Source of the DNA: Paraburkholderia phytofirmans OLGA172
GTDB lineage: Bacteria > Pseudomonadota > Gammaproteobacteria > Burkholderiales > Burkholderiaceae
DNA length: 64,000 bases
Reading direction: 5' to 3'
Assembly (NCBI RefSeq): GCF_001634365.1
Contig: NZ_CP014579.1
Span: forward strand, 62,001-126,000
Positions within the stretch are counted from its first letter, which is position 1; the number at the start of each line of letters is the position of its first letter. Shown here piece after piece: positions 45,628 through 53,458 of this stretch. The translations under genes were made by a program, and so were the position numbers. Under the pieces are notes generated by a model, which was given only the letters and a program-made list of their open reading frames with translations, was not told the DNA's origin and searched no databases.

Positions 45628-47016
45628 ATGCCCGCCACGCGCATTCGAGCTGTCCATGCTACTGCCACTCCAGGCATTCGTGAGCTTCAATCATCTGCAA
45701 CCCTAATGAGAGTTCGTGGCGCCGGTACGGGTCGAATCGAACAACTCTCCAGTCTCGCCGCGCGCCTTGCTGAAGAATTGTGCCTGCCATTTATAAGCGT
45801 GTACCGCGACGGACTTTATCCCCTGTTCGATGGGCGCGAGAATTCCACCCGGCGCATAACGCTCCCGGCCAGGCTCGCCATCGAGTCCATTGGGCGAACT
45901 GCTACGGAATGGACCGCAGCACTTGCGACCGTGACGAGACTGGAGAACCTGAGATGTTGTTCACTCCTTCCATTTCAAGGGGCGTTAGCTGCGAGGCGTC
46001 TGGTCACTCTAGGGCGCCGTTGGTGTCCAGAGTGCCTTGAGGAGATGGCGGACCGTCGAGAGGTCTATGAACCGCTTGTCTGGCGAGTCGCAGAGGTAGA
46101 GATCTGCCCTTTGCATAGCCGATCGCTAGCTGACACCTGTCATCGTTGCGGCAAAGGCGGACAGACTTCGCTCGTCGCTAACGCACGCGTCGCTTGCTGC
46201 CGCCACTGCGGCGCGTGGCTGGGACGCCGCGAGCGTGACATCGACGAAATGCCTGTAGACGAGTTCAACACATTTTGTGCGGTTGCGTGCGAAGAGCTAC
46301 TCCTACTGCCGCAGAGACTTGCAAAGGGTGAGGAAATACTGCCATCGGACACTTCTTTGTCAGGCCTGCGTGACGTATTTTTCTCGGGGAACGGAAGCGC
46401 CATGGCGAGACGCCTCGGTACAGTACCTTCTCAACTCAATGCATATTGCTCTGGCGAGCTTCCGACTCCGTTGCACGTGCACCTGCGAGCGAGCTATCTG
46501 ACCGGAGCCTCGATGCGCCAGATATTCGTGACGCAGGAGTTCACCGATATGTCGCCCCGCCATCAGGAAGTGGAATTTGCACTTCGACGAGCACGTTCCC
46601 GGGCGGATTATGAGCAGGAGCTCGTCGACAATGAGCTACGACTCGCAATTGCCGGAAACGGAGATTTTTCGGTGCGGCAGATTGCTACCCGGCTCAATAT
46701 TGACCCGCCGACACTCTGGCGCAGGAGTGGCGAATTAGCGAAGGAGGTTGCACGGAAGCACGCGAAGTATTCCGCTCAACGTTCCATCGAAAAAAAGGCG
46801 AGGTTCATTGAACAGGCGCGCACGGTCATCCAGAAGTGTCAGGTGGAAGATACCGAGCCCACATGGAAAGAGATCATGCAGGAGCTTGATGATCCCGGCG
46901 TCGGACTGAATCCGTGGAAGCGGTCGGTCATCAGGGAGCTTATGGCCGAAGCGTTCTCCATTGGAGAAGCATCGATTGGAAACGGAGCGAATGGAGGTTT
47001 AAATGAGCCGTGGTAA
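45628..47016 (+). CDS. tniQ: TniQ/TnsD-like targeting protein, copy 2
   Basis: About 462 residues; ATG 45628 has GTGGAG upstream and follows the phosphoesterase stop directly. Zinc-ribbon pairs are present: WCPECLEEM, ICPLHSRSLAD, CHRCGK and CRHCGAWLG, as in copy 1 and in the same spacing. A later HTH-like segment (NGDFSVRQIATRLNIDPPTLWRRSGEL) resembles that of TnsD. The N-terminus (GTGRIEQLSSLAARLAEELCLP) again has the xLxxRLAEE helix. Two TniQ proteins in one element usually mean two targeting routes. Overall divergence from copy 1 suggests old duplication or independent gain. Confidence 0.85.
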   Translation: MPATRIRAVHATATPGIRELQSSATLMRVRGAGTGRIEQLSSLAARLAEELCLPFISVYRDGLYPLFDGRENSTRRITLPARLAIESIGRTATEWTAALATVTRLENLRCCSLLPFQGALAARRLVTLGRRWCPECLEEMADRREVYEPLVWRVAEVEICPLHSRSLADTCHRCGKGGQTSLVANARVACCRHCGAWLGRRERDIDEMPVDEFNTFCAVACEELLLLPQRLAKGEEILPSDTSLSGLRDVFFSGNGSAMARRLGTVPSQLNAYCSGELPTPLHVHLRASYLTGASMRQIFVTQEFTDMSPRHQEVEFALRRARSRADYEQELVDNELRLAIAGNGDFSVRQIATRLNIDPPTLWRRSGELAKEVARKHAKYSAQRSIEKKARFIEQARTVIQKCQVEDTEPTWKEIMQELDDPGVGLNPWKRSVIRELMAEAFSIGEASIGNGANGGLNEPW

Positions 47017-47374
47017 GCCAAGGGGTCTTGGAGTCGACCAACGGGAAGTCCGATTGGAAGTTGCCGCGAAGTTACTCGGTAAAGATCGCGCCGCGATTGA
47101 GCAGTTGATTGAGACTGGTGAGCTCGCGGCTGTGCGCGGAGAGGAAGGCGATCTCACGGTACTTCTTGCAGACGTCATCAGGCTGCGGCATGCCTGGTGG
47201 CAGGCTGTCGCCGATATCGCAATTGATCTGGTCGCCGCATTCGAGGACGAAACCCTTTCTGCGATGCTTTCAGAGTTAATACCTACCCAGATATCTAAGC
47301 CACGGTCAAAACGCAAGAACGCGCCGCCGCCGGATCGTCAAACGTCCGGGACGCGTAGCGAGGCGGCGACATGA
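47003..47374 (+). CDS. Small HTH-like protein
   Basis: About 123 residues; ATG 47003 with GGAGG upstream, overlapping the tniQ2 stop by 14 bases. The segment EVRLEVAAKLLGKDRAAIEQLIETGELAAVRGEEGDLTVLLADVIRL has the layout of an excisionase-type winged helix (LGKDRAAIEQLIETGEL as recognition region). The C-terminus is basic and Pro-rich. Not recognised as a named family; the role as a DNA-binding accessory is inferred from pattern and position. Confidence 0.6.
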   Translation: MSRGKPRGLGVDQREVRLEVAAKLLGKDRAAIEQLIETGELAAVRGEEGDLTVLLADVIRLRHAWWQAVADIAIDLVAAFEDETLSAMLSELIPTQISKPRSKRKNAPPPDRQTSGTRSEAAT

Positions 47375-47469
47375 AAGGGAAGCGCTCGTGCGAGAGCGAT
47401 ACGCCGCAGTAAGGCCACAGCTTGCTTGGCTCTCTGTCATGTCTTTGGTGACAATCGGAAGGGATGGCC

Positions 47470-48255
47470 ATGAAAATACAGATCGCTTCTGACCTTCATC
47501 ACGAGATGTCGCAACATTGCCACGAGCTGGCATGTCCGCTACCTCTTGCGCCAGGAGCCGATGCATTGGTTTTAGCGGGAGACATTCATGAAGGCACAAA
47601 CGCCATCGATATCTACTCCGACTATCCAGTTCCGGTCGTCTATGTTCACGGAAATCATGAACCACTGAACAACCGTTATCCAGCATTGATATCCGATCTC
47701 GAAGATCGGGCGGTCGGCACAGCGGTGAGGTTCCTCCAAAACGACCAATTCACTTTTGGCGAAATCCGATTTCTGGGGGCGTGCATGTGGACGGATTATC
47801 TACAGTTCCCTTTGCATTTCAACGATTCACTGGAAATCGCGCGACACGGGATGATTGAACACAAGCTCGTTCGACGCAGTGGGGACGGCCGGATGTTTCA
47901 GCCCGAGGACGCACGAATGCATCAGCGCGAAACGCTGCTGTGGTTGCGCGAGCAGCTGGATGTACCGTTTCTTGGGAAAACCATCGTAGTGACTCACCAC
48001 ATACCGAGCCCGAGGTCAATTCCGCACGCCCACCAGCAGCATGCGCTGGCGCCGGCGTACGCCTCCAATCTCGAATTGCTCGTGGAGCGCGCGGATTTGT
48101 GGATTCATGGACACGCCCATTGGTCGTGCGACTACAGAATTGGCAAATGCAGGGTCATCTGCAATCCAAGAGGCAGGCCGGGCCGCAACCGGAAGTATCC
48201 CGAACTTCCATATGAGAACGCTGAGTTCCAGCCCGCTCTGACCGTCGACGTCTAA
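47470..48255 (+). CDS. Calcineurin-like metallophosphoesterase 2
   Basis: About 261 residues; ATG 47470 is preferred to 47464 because GGAAGGG is too close to the latter. Motifs: ASDLHHE (DxH), LAGDIHE (GD), HGNHEPL (GNHE where GNHD is usual), THHIPS, HGHAHWS (GHxH). The Asp-to-Glu change in the third motif might alter metal binding or be tolerated. Related to the enzyme at 44880 but clearly diverged (about the same length, similar LGACMWTDY / VGCCLWTDF block). Follows the small HTH-like gene by about 95 bp. Confidence 0.82.
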   Translation: MKIQIASDLHHEMSQHCHELACPLPLAPGADALVLAGDIHEGTNAIDIYSDYPVPVVYVHGNHEPLNNRYPALISDLEDRAVGTAVRFLQNDQFTFGEIRFLGACMWTDYLQFPLHFNDSLEIARHGMIEHKLVRRSGDGRMFQPEDARMHQRETLLWLREQLDVPFLGKTIVVTHHIPSPRSIPHAHQQHALAPAYASNLELLVERADLWIHGHAHWSCDYRIGKCRVICNPRGRPGRNRKYPELPYENAEFQPALTVDV

Positions 48256-48285
48256 AACACGTTCTGGGGTCGTCAAGGAAAAGCC

Positions 48286-48636
48286 ATGTCCATATACGTT
48301 ACTACGCACGCCGAAAAGGTGTACCTCGAGCGATGGCAGATTCGCCGCTCCGACAAGGGCGATCTTCATTTCGTTGGCTTTAATGTTGTCGACTGTGATG
48401 GGCGCGTCAGTACTCCCGTCAAAACATTCGACCCAGTGAAACGCACCGGCATCACAGCCAGTGGTAGCAGTTATCGACTGGTCGGCAGAGCCGGTCACTG
48501 TTCCGACGCCGAGTACGTTTGGCGTATTGCTAGCAAAGTATGGGGGATTACGAGCTGGACCGATATCACTGCCGAACTCGTACCAGATTGGAGGCAAGGA
48601 CTACCGCTCACCGAGCACGATGATGACCAGGTGTAG
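48286..48636 (+). CDS. Uncharacterised 116-aa protein
   Basis: ATG with AAGGAAAAG upstream, 30 bp after the phosphoesterase stop and in the same operon. Sequence looks beta-rich (KVYLERWQIRRSDKGDLHFVGFNVVDCDGRVSTPV) with a helical C-terminus. No signal peptide or membrane segment. Not recognised. Confidence 0.55.
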   Translation: MSIYVTTHAEKVYLERWQIRRSDKGDLHFVGFNVVDCDGRVSTPVKTFDPVKRTGITASGSSYRLVGRAGHCSDAEYVWRIASKVWGITSWTDITAELVPDWRQGLPLTEHDDDQV

Positions 48637-48741
48637 TCGCGAAACGTGAATCGCCGGAAAAAGCATACGAATCACGATAGCGCTAGGTAAACGACGATCC
48701 AGACGCAGACTCCATCAACAACATCCTACCGAGGAGCAGGA

Positions 48742-48954
48742 ATGACGACCGCATACGAACGTACGCGTGCGGTGCTAGGCGCGCGCCAGCTCCTGAGTGA
48801 TCTTGCTGCTGCACCAGACGATGCGGACCTGGGGGTCTTCCGAGGTCGCGCGCGCACGCTGCTTCGGCATTTCCCCGAGCCTGTGTATTTCCATTTGTCG
48901 GCCGCAATGGTCTCTGGGATCTGGGCGGATCCCGACGCAAAGTGGTACGAATGA
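48742..48954 (+). CDS. BPSL0761-family small protein
   Basis: About 70 residues; ATG with GAGGAGCAGG upstream. The N-terminus TTAYERTRAVLGARQLLSDLA and the RARTLLRHFPEP segment match the BPSL0761 family, small proteins of unknown role found in Burkholderia islands. Its stop overlaps an ATG (ATGA) of the following, apparently decayed, frame. Confidence 0.75.
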   Translation: MTTAYERTRAVLGARQLLSDLAAAPDDADLGVFRGRARTLLRHFPEPVYFHLSAAMVSGIWADPDAKWYE

Positions 48955-49023
48955 TTGTGTCCAAGCGTGAGCCTGCCGATCACTCTTCCGCGCAACGGTT
49001 AGGCGAGTCTGCGGAAGAGCGAG

Positions 49024-49272
49024 ATGCCAGCGCAGATAACAGAGGGAAGCGAACACTTCTACTCGTAAAGCGGTCATGCCGCAGACCGGTACGTCGACTA
49101 CTATGCCGGCGACAGCGCATCGAACGTCGTGAGCCTACGTTTACCAAAAACCGGCGTGGTCGATTCCTGTGTGTCAAGCTGGCGTTTGACCGATCGTCGC
49201 GTCTTCTGGCGGACGTCACATACCGATTCATGGTCGCTCGCTGCCGCCGTGGAGGTCAGGAGCCGGCGATAG
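49024..49272 (+). pseudogene. Broken small gene with an in-frame stop
   Basis: ATG 49024 with GCGGAAGAG upstream opens a protein-like frame (MPAQITEGSEHFYS) that meets TAA at 49066; the same frame continues with ordinary composition (AADRYVDYYAGDSASNVVSLRLPKTG and WRLTDRRVFWRTSHT) to a stop at 49270. The alternative longer frame at 48951-49457 is extremely Arg-rich and less plausible. Product unknown. Confidence 0.4.
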
Positions 49273-49518
49273 GCCTCCGTGCGGCCCATAGATTTTTCTG
49301 GCGCATACAGATGCGTCGCGCGTTTTCAGAGACCGTTTTTAAGAATCTCGCCGGCAGGAGGCGTCGACGCCGCTGGTTTCGACTCGCTGAATGGCTTGAG
49401 CGGGATGCTCGAATCAATCGCGATCGCAACGAATTCTCATTTGCTGAGTTATTTTAAGGAACCGGCGTCACCGTCATGGCCGGGTCGCCTAATACGAGCG
49501 GTACGCAGGCGGTCGGGC

Positions 49519-49716
49519 ATGAGGCGAACGAACAGCGAAGTCAGACCGCTCACCGCGCGCTTAACGGCATACGACGGATGGATGAAAGCGACGAAACGTG
49601 AAGCGACTGCATTGCGAACCGGGACGGCGACGACATTGCGAACGAGGCATTATTCGACGAAAGCGCCTAACAACGAGAACCATTGTTTGCCTGAGACCGA
49701 CGCGAGCAATTTCTGA
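49519..49716 (+). pseudogene. Fragment related to the 151-aa gene downstream
   Basis: The first about 22 residues (MRRTNSEVRPLTARLTAYDGW) match the start of the product at 50751 (MSRTARGVRPLSWRVRAYDGE), but the rest is Thr/Arg-rich and unrelated. No ribosome site. Probably a truncated duplicate. Confidence 0.35.
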
Positions 49717-49803
49717 CCGTGCCCTCGACGCTTGATCATCCGACGACATTTGTCGGGCGTTCGTTTCTACCGCACAGCGACATTGGAATCGCAGGAGATA
49801 GAC

Positions 49804-50604
49804 GTGACATTGCGCCAAAAAATCGCCAGAGAGGCGCTCGCTGCGCGGCACGAGATGGTACGGAATGGAGAGCTCTTGCGCGAAGACGAATTTCGTAAGC
49901 GACTGCGGCTTAGCATTAGCCGACTTAAGGGCATGGTTGCGAGCGGCAGTGTCTTCGCAATCGAGGTCGATAAGGTCGAATATTTTCCATCGCTTCTGGC
50001 GACACCAAGCATCGACCGCAAAAAGCTGTATTCAATTTGCCGCGTTCTCGGTCCTGCGCCGGAGTCCTGCCGATTGAGTTATCTCAAATCGCGACACGCA
50101 AATCTCGGAGGGATTTCGCCAATGGTTGCGCTGCAGGACGATCGGAGCTATCGATTGTTGCGTCGCATGGCACGCGCTTATGCCGCAGAATGGTGGCGGA
50201 CCTCGGTCACGATATACACAGGCTGTCACCTTGCGGAGCCGTTCGACGTCGAACCTATAGTCAAAGCTGTGGATGAGGGGGATCCCAGGGTGAATCTCTG
50301 GAAGCGCGCAGCAGGAGCTATTCTGTCAGGAGGGTACATCTATCCGCCCGGGCCATATGTTCATGCGGACGTGGCCTCGGTCTTCGTCACCCTGCATCCT
50401 GCCGGGCAAGGTAAGGCCACAGTGGAAGCGCGTGTTGAGATCAGAGTTGACGACGACATGGTGCATGCATTCGTTGTTTGTGGCGAGGCGCCGGGGTACG
50501 AACTAGATGCAATTCCGGTAGATGGCAACGGTGGCATCGTCGATACCGTGCTTCGAACCATCACAGCAGCGAGAGCGCACGAGGAAAGCCTCGGTCTGAG
50601 ATAG
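49804..50604 (+). CDS. Possible Xre/MbcA/ParS-type antitoxin-like protein
   Basis: About 266 residues; GTG 49804 is chosen because GGAGATAGAC lies upstream; a longer frame opens at 49732. The N-terminal 70 residues (REALAARHEMVRNGELLREDEFRKRLRLSISRLKGMVASGSVF) look like a helix-turn-helix; the block LYSICRVLGPAPESCRLSYLKSRHANLGGISPMVALQDDR recalls the toxin-binding C-terminus of Xre/MbcA/ParS antitoxins. After that is a separate domain with YIYPPGPYVHADV. No RES toxin is adjacent. Assignment is by pattern only. Confidence 0.5.
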   Translation: MTLRQKIAREALAARHEMVRNGELLREDEFRKRLRLSISRLKGMVASGSVFAIEVDKVEYFPSLLATPSIDRKKLYSICRVLGPAPESCRLSYLKSRHANLGGISPMVALQDDRSYRLLRRMARAYAAEWWRTSVTIYTGCHLAEPFDVEPIVKAVDEGDPRVNLWKRAAGAILSGGYIYPPGPYVHADVASVFVTLHPAGQGKATVEARVEIRVDDDMVHAFVVCGEAPGYELDAIPVDGNGGIVDTVLRTITAARAHEESLGLR

Positions 50605-50750
50605 CGTCAAGCCTGCACCATTATGACGACCCTCTCATGGCGAAACACTTGCCTAATCATTGCGGCACAAGCGCCGATCACGGGCGCTATGGTGTGGCCT
50701 CCGACATCGTGGCCGAATCGCTTGCTACATTGGTGAGCAGGAGATTGAGC

Positions 50751-51206
50751 ATGAGCAGAACAGCTAGGGGCGTCAGACCGCTAAGCTGGCGGGTACGGGC
50801 TTATGACGGCGAGTATCTGCAACATGGTGCACCCCTTCCGCTCATCGCCGAGATTAGCGGCAACGCGGATGATGAACCGAGCATACCAATCGAGCATGAC
50901 AGGGCACAACGATGTCTGCTTGCAGTGGTCCTCAATCTAGATTGCCGTCGCATGGCCTGTGACTTATTACATCCCTTCGCGCGTGTCAGCGACTCTATGA
51001 CCGTATTCGTCGAGGAACCCGAGTCCGATGGTGTTGCAGCAGGCCATGTGATTGCACGTCTGGACCTGATGAGAGAGGCAGACATAGCTCATGGAAGCCT
51101 GCTGATGGAAAATCAGCCACGGATTGATTTGGAAACAGTGAAAATTGAGCCAGCTGACGGCGTGCTCGACGTGCTTCTTAGGTTGCTCGCGTTCATGGTG
51201 CGCTAG
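50751..51206 (+). CDS. Uncharacterised 151-aa protein
   Basis: ATG 50751 with GCAGGAGA upstream; the frame is open to 50478 but without ribosome sites. N-terminus RPLSWRVRAYDGEYLQHGAP is shared with the fragment at 49519. The remainder is acidic and helical (AGHVIARLDLMREADIAHG), ending VLLRLLAFMVR. No recognised family. In line with the surrounding small island genes. Confidence 0.55.
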   Translation: MSRTARGVRPLSWRVRAYDGEYLQHGAPLPLIAEISGNADDEPSIPIEHDRAQRCLLAVVLNLDCRRMACDLLHPFARVSDSMTVFVEEPESDGVAAGHVIARLDLMREADIAHGSLLMENQPRIDLETVKIEPADGVLDVLLRLLAFMVR

Positions 51207-51245
51207 AGGTGGACTCCGTTGACAATCATCACGCGGGGAAATTCG

Positions 51246-51560
51246 ATGAAAGTTCATGAACTAATCGCGCTTCTGAGCGGCGCAGATCCAGAGGCGATTG
51301 TTCTGGTATTTCCGCCGTACGCCGACCCATCTGACGGCGGCCCGGTCGGCGACGTGATTGTCGAAGAGCACGCTTGGACGCGCGAAACTGGACTCCGCCA
51401 GGGCAGGCAGTACGAGACCTTTTATCCTGGGGCCCTGATCCCGAGGCACCAGCCGAAGCTACAACAGAAGAAGTGCGGGTCGTTCTCATCGGAGAGGAGT
51501 TCGGCAATTTTCGCTTGCCGCAAAAATAGATATTTTTCTCGCAGTCTGAATGCTCTCTGA
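51246..51560 (+). CDS. Uncharacterised 104-aa protein
   Basis: ATG 51246 with GGGGA upstream. N-terminus MKVHELIALLSGADPEAIVLVFPPY is a pattern seen in small island proteins (a short helix then a beta strand), followed by an acidic loop. The C-terminal 30 residues are Ser/Arg-rich and may be beyond the natural end. Function unknown. Confidence 0.55.
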   Translation: MKVHELIALLSGADPEAIVLVFPPYADPSDGGPVGDVIVEEHAWTRETGLRQGRQYETFYPGALIPRHQPKLQQKKCGSFSSERSSAIFACRKNRYFSRSLNAL

Positions 51561-51680
51561 TAATGCGTCCGTCTCGAGGGAAGGACGCCAATGACAAGCC
51601 ATTCAGATCACATCGTCGTCGTCCTTTAGACGTAGTGGCTAGGAACCGCACCGGTAGAAAAGTGTTTCATGGAGATGAAG

Positions 51681-51875
51681 ATGCGTCGCGTAACTGTAGA
51701 AATGTACCCCGGTGGTAATAGTAGCGGTAGGCGAATCCTCGGATATGCTGGCATTTCAAACGTCAAGTCTGGGGCATTTGCAAACTACGAGGTCCGCCTT
51801 ATCGATGAAATACTTGGGGAGTTCAGCGCGAGAGAAATCCGGCCCAGCACGCCGAGACACAAGCGGCCACAATAA
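51681..51875 (+). CDS. Uncharacterised 64-aa protein
   Basis: ATG 51681 with GGAG upstream; in-frame ATG 51669 is the alternative. Short beta-rich sequence (VTVEMYPGGNSSGRRILGYAGISN ... YEVRLIDEI) and a basic Pro-rich tail. Last + strand gene before the second end-like array. Confidence 0.5.
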   Translation: MRRVTVEMYPGGNSSGRRILGYAGISNVKSGAFANYEVRLIDEILGEFSAREIRPSTPRHKRPQ

Positions 51876-51920
51876 CTTGAGTATTGCAAATGCCTAACAG
51901 AGCGATGGTGATGTAAGGCC

Positions 51921-52225
51921 TGCTGTCCCAAAGTTTGACGCTGTCACCCTGGATTTTGGCGCATTCCCACTGTAAATTTTGCTGAACGCGTACAAGATGA
52001 GCCACGACGGATGGCGGAAGTTTGGCGGTTTGTCGAGATCGGACATTAAATTTGTGCGAAAACCGATGCGACCTGGGACTTTGTCTGAAAGCGCGTGCGG
52101 GCACGGCTTTGAGGGATGCTGACGTGCGCGAAAGGGATGCCTTGAATGGGGGAGGGTTTCCCGGCATCCGGTCGGCGAATCTTGTTTTTCGCTGTATTTG
52201 TGCGTTGCATCACGACAACCATCAC
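51921..52225 (+). mobile_element. Tn7-like element end: array of TnsB-site-like repeats (second copy)
   Basis: Units at about 51930 (AAGTTTGACGCTGTC), 51951 (ATTTTGGCGCATTCCC), 51973 (TAAATTTTGCTG), 52018 (AAGTTTGGCGGTTTG) and 52046 (TTAAATTTGTGC then AAAACCGATG) parallel the 14756 array unit for unit, with offsets within a few bases, and the match continues to TATTTGTGCGTTGC at 52195. Same orientation as the first copy. The sequence has diverged, so it is not a recent duplicate. It separates the transposition-rich part from a new set of cargo. Confidence 0.58.
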
Positions 52226-52508
52226 AACTGTCGTGGTCGCCGTGGATTCTTTTCGATAGTTCCTCTGCAAGTGATTCGGGACCGTAGAAAATGTTCGCGC
52301 CCTAAATGTAAGACGAAAGATGGTGCGGTCCGTTCGCCCGTACGCTGCTGCAGCCACGAAAGGCGCGCCGCCGTTTACCTCGGAGGCTTTGGTTCTCGGA
52401 CAGCATTTCTAGTATCTTGATTGTGCAGTTCCGTCTCCGACCCCAGTCAGAGCGCCAGCTTCATGTGCTTCCGTTTCGACCGTTTGCAATCTGACAAGGA
52501 CGTCCGCG

Positions 52509-52940
52509 ATGTCACATTTTTTCCGAGTACTGGCGGCCATCGTGTCAGTCGTGTTGGCGACCAACGCGATTGCCGATGATGCCGACCCAGCATCGTTATT
52601 ATCAGGCGGATCGTCGCGCGAATGGGTCTTCCAGCGCATTGTGCTTTCAATGGGCACTGGCGACGAATGCGCTAGCGGCGAGACATACACCTTCTCGAAA
52701 ACCCATCAGCTTACAATCAAGCGATGCCTCAACGGTCACTTGCAGACAACTCAGCAGGCTTGGTCGGTGACGACACAGGACGGCGATACGTTGCTAAGAA
52801 TCGTCGGTGATGTTGCGTCGCCGTATGTGCTGGAGTTTAAGACGGATAGTCACGGGAGCAAGTTCATGCGGCTTCGAACGAGGGCGGTGGACAAAATACA
52901 CGCTGTCGCTGACAAAGAGTTCAAGCTTAACAAGGACTAG
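52509..52940 (+). CDS. Small exported protein next to the caspase-like gene
   Basis: About 143 residues; ATG with AAGGA upstream. Signal peptide to about residue 23 (RVLAAIVSVVLATNAIA). The mature part has two cysteines (ECASGETYTF and KRCLNGH) and alternating strands (AWSVTTQDGDTLLRIVGDVASPYVLEFKT), consistent with a small periplasmic beta-barrel such as a lipocalin-like fold. Its stop lies 5 bp before the next gene, so it forms a three-gene unit with the membrane protein and the caspase-like protease. Confidence 0.6.
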   Translation: MSHFFRVLAAIVSVVLATNAIADDADPASLLSGGSSREWVFQRIVLSMGTGDECASGETYTFSKTHQLTIKRCLNGHLQTTQQAWSVTTQDGDTLLRIVGDVASPYVLEFKTDSHGSKFMRLRTRAVDKIHAVADKEFKLNKD

Positions 52941-52945
52941 TTGGC

Positions 52946-53458
52946 ATGGACGAGGATAAAAAACGCAGCTGGGACGTTTGGCTCGGCGTGCTGGCGCCAG
53001 TGATTACCGTCGCCGGAGTTCTGGTTGGTGTGTATCAATTTAACACGGGGGAACGAAATCGCGTTTACCTCGAAAATGAACTCCTAATAAAGAAGGACGA
53101 AATAGATTTTCGCCGCAAGCTGTGGCTTGAAAAGCTGGACACATACCGTTCAATCGTCACGCTGGCCGGAAAAGTCGTCTCTACAACCGATGTCGAACCA
53201 TTTGACGGGAAGAGCTTCGACATGTTGCTTTCGCAGTTCAGAGCAGCGTACTGGGGCCAGGGGGTTTTCGTTGAGGATCCTGACGTCGCCACCACCATGG
53301 TCGATTTCCGTGAAGCTGCGGAATCCTATCGCTCGGGTTGGTCAGGAAGCGGTCAATCTCGGGATAACAAACCGCTGAAGATCAAAGCCGACCGTTTGGC
53401 GGAAGCCTGCAAGGCGTCAATTTCACGGAATGCGCCTCCTGGTGGAGCAGGGAAATGA
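52946..53458 (+). CDS. Single-span membrane protein with coiled region
   Basis: About 170 residues. One hydrophobic helix at residues about 13-31 (LGVLAPVITVAGVLVGVYQF) preceded by charged residues, then a long charged, helical, partly coiled region (ELLIKKDEIDFRRKLWLEKLDTY). No signal peptide. It overlaps the protease gene by four bases (ATGA). Small membrane partners coupled to effectors are common in abortive-infection systems; here the link is positional. Confidence 0.6.
   Translation: MDEDKKRSWDVWLGVLAPVITVAGVLVGVYQFNTGERNRVYLENELLIKKDEIDFRRKLWLEKLDTYRSIVTLAGKVVSTTDVEPFDGKSFDMLLSQFRAAYWGQGVFVEDPDVATTMVDFREAAESYRSGWSGSGQSRDNKPLKIKADRLAEACKASISRNAPPGGAGK

Noticed and set aside
48951..49457. 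Arg-rich + frame after the BPSL0761-family gene
   Set aside because: Composition is extremely basic; the frame with MPAQITEG and an internal stop looks more protein-like, so decay was preferred.
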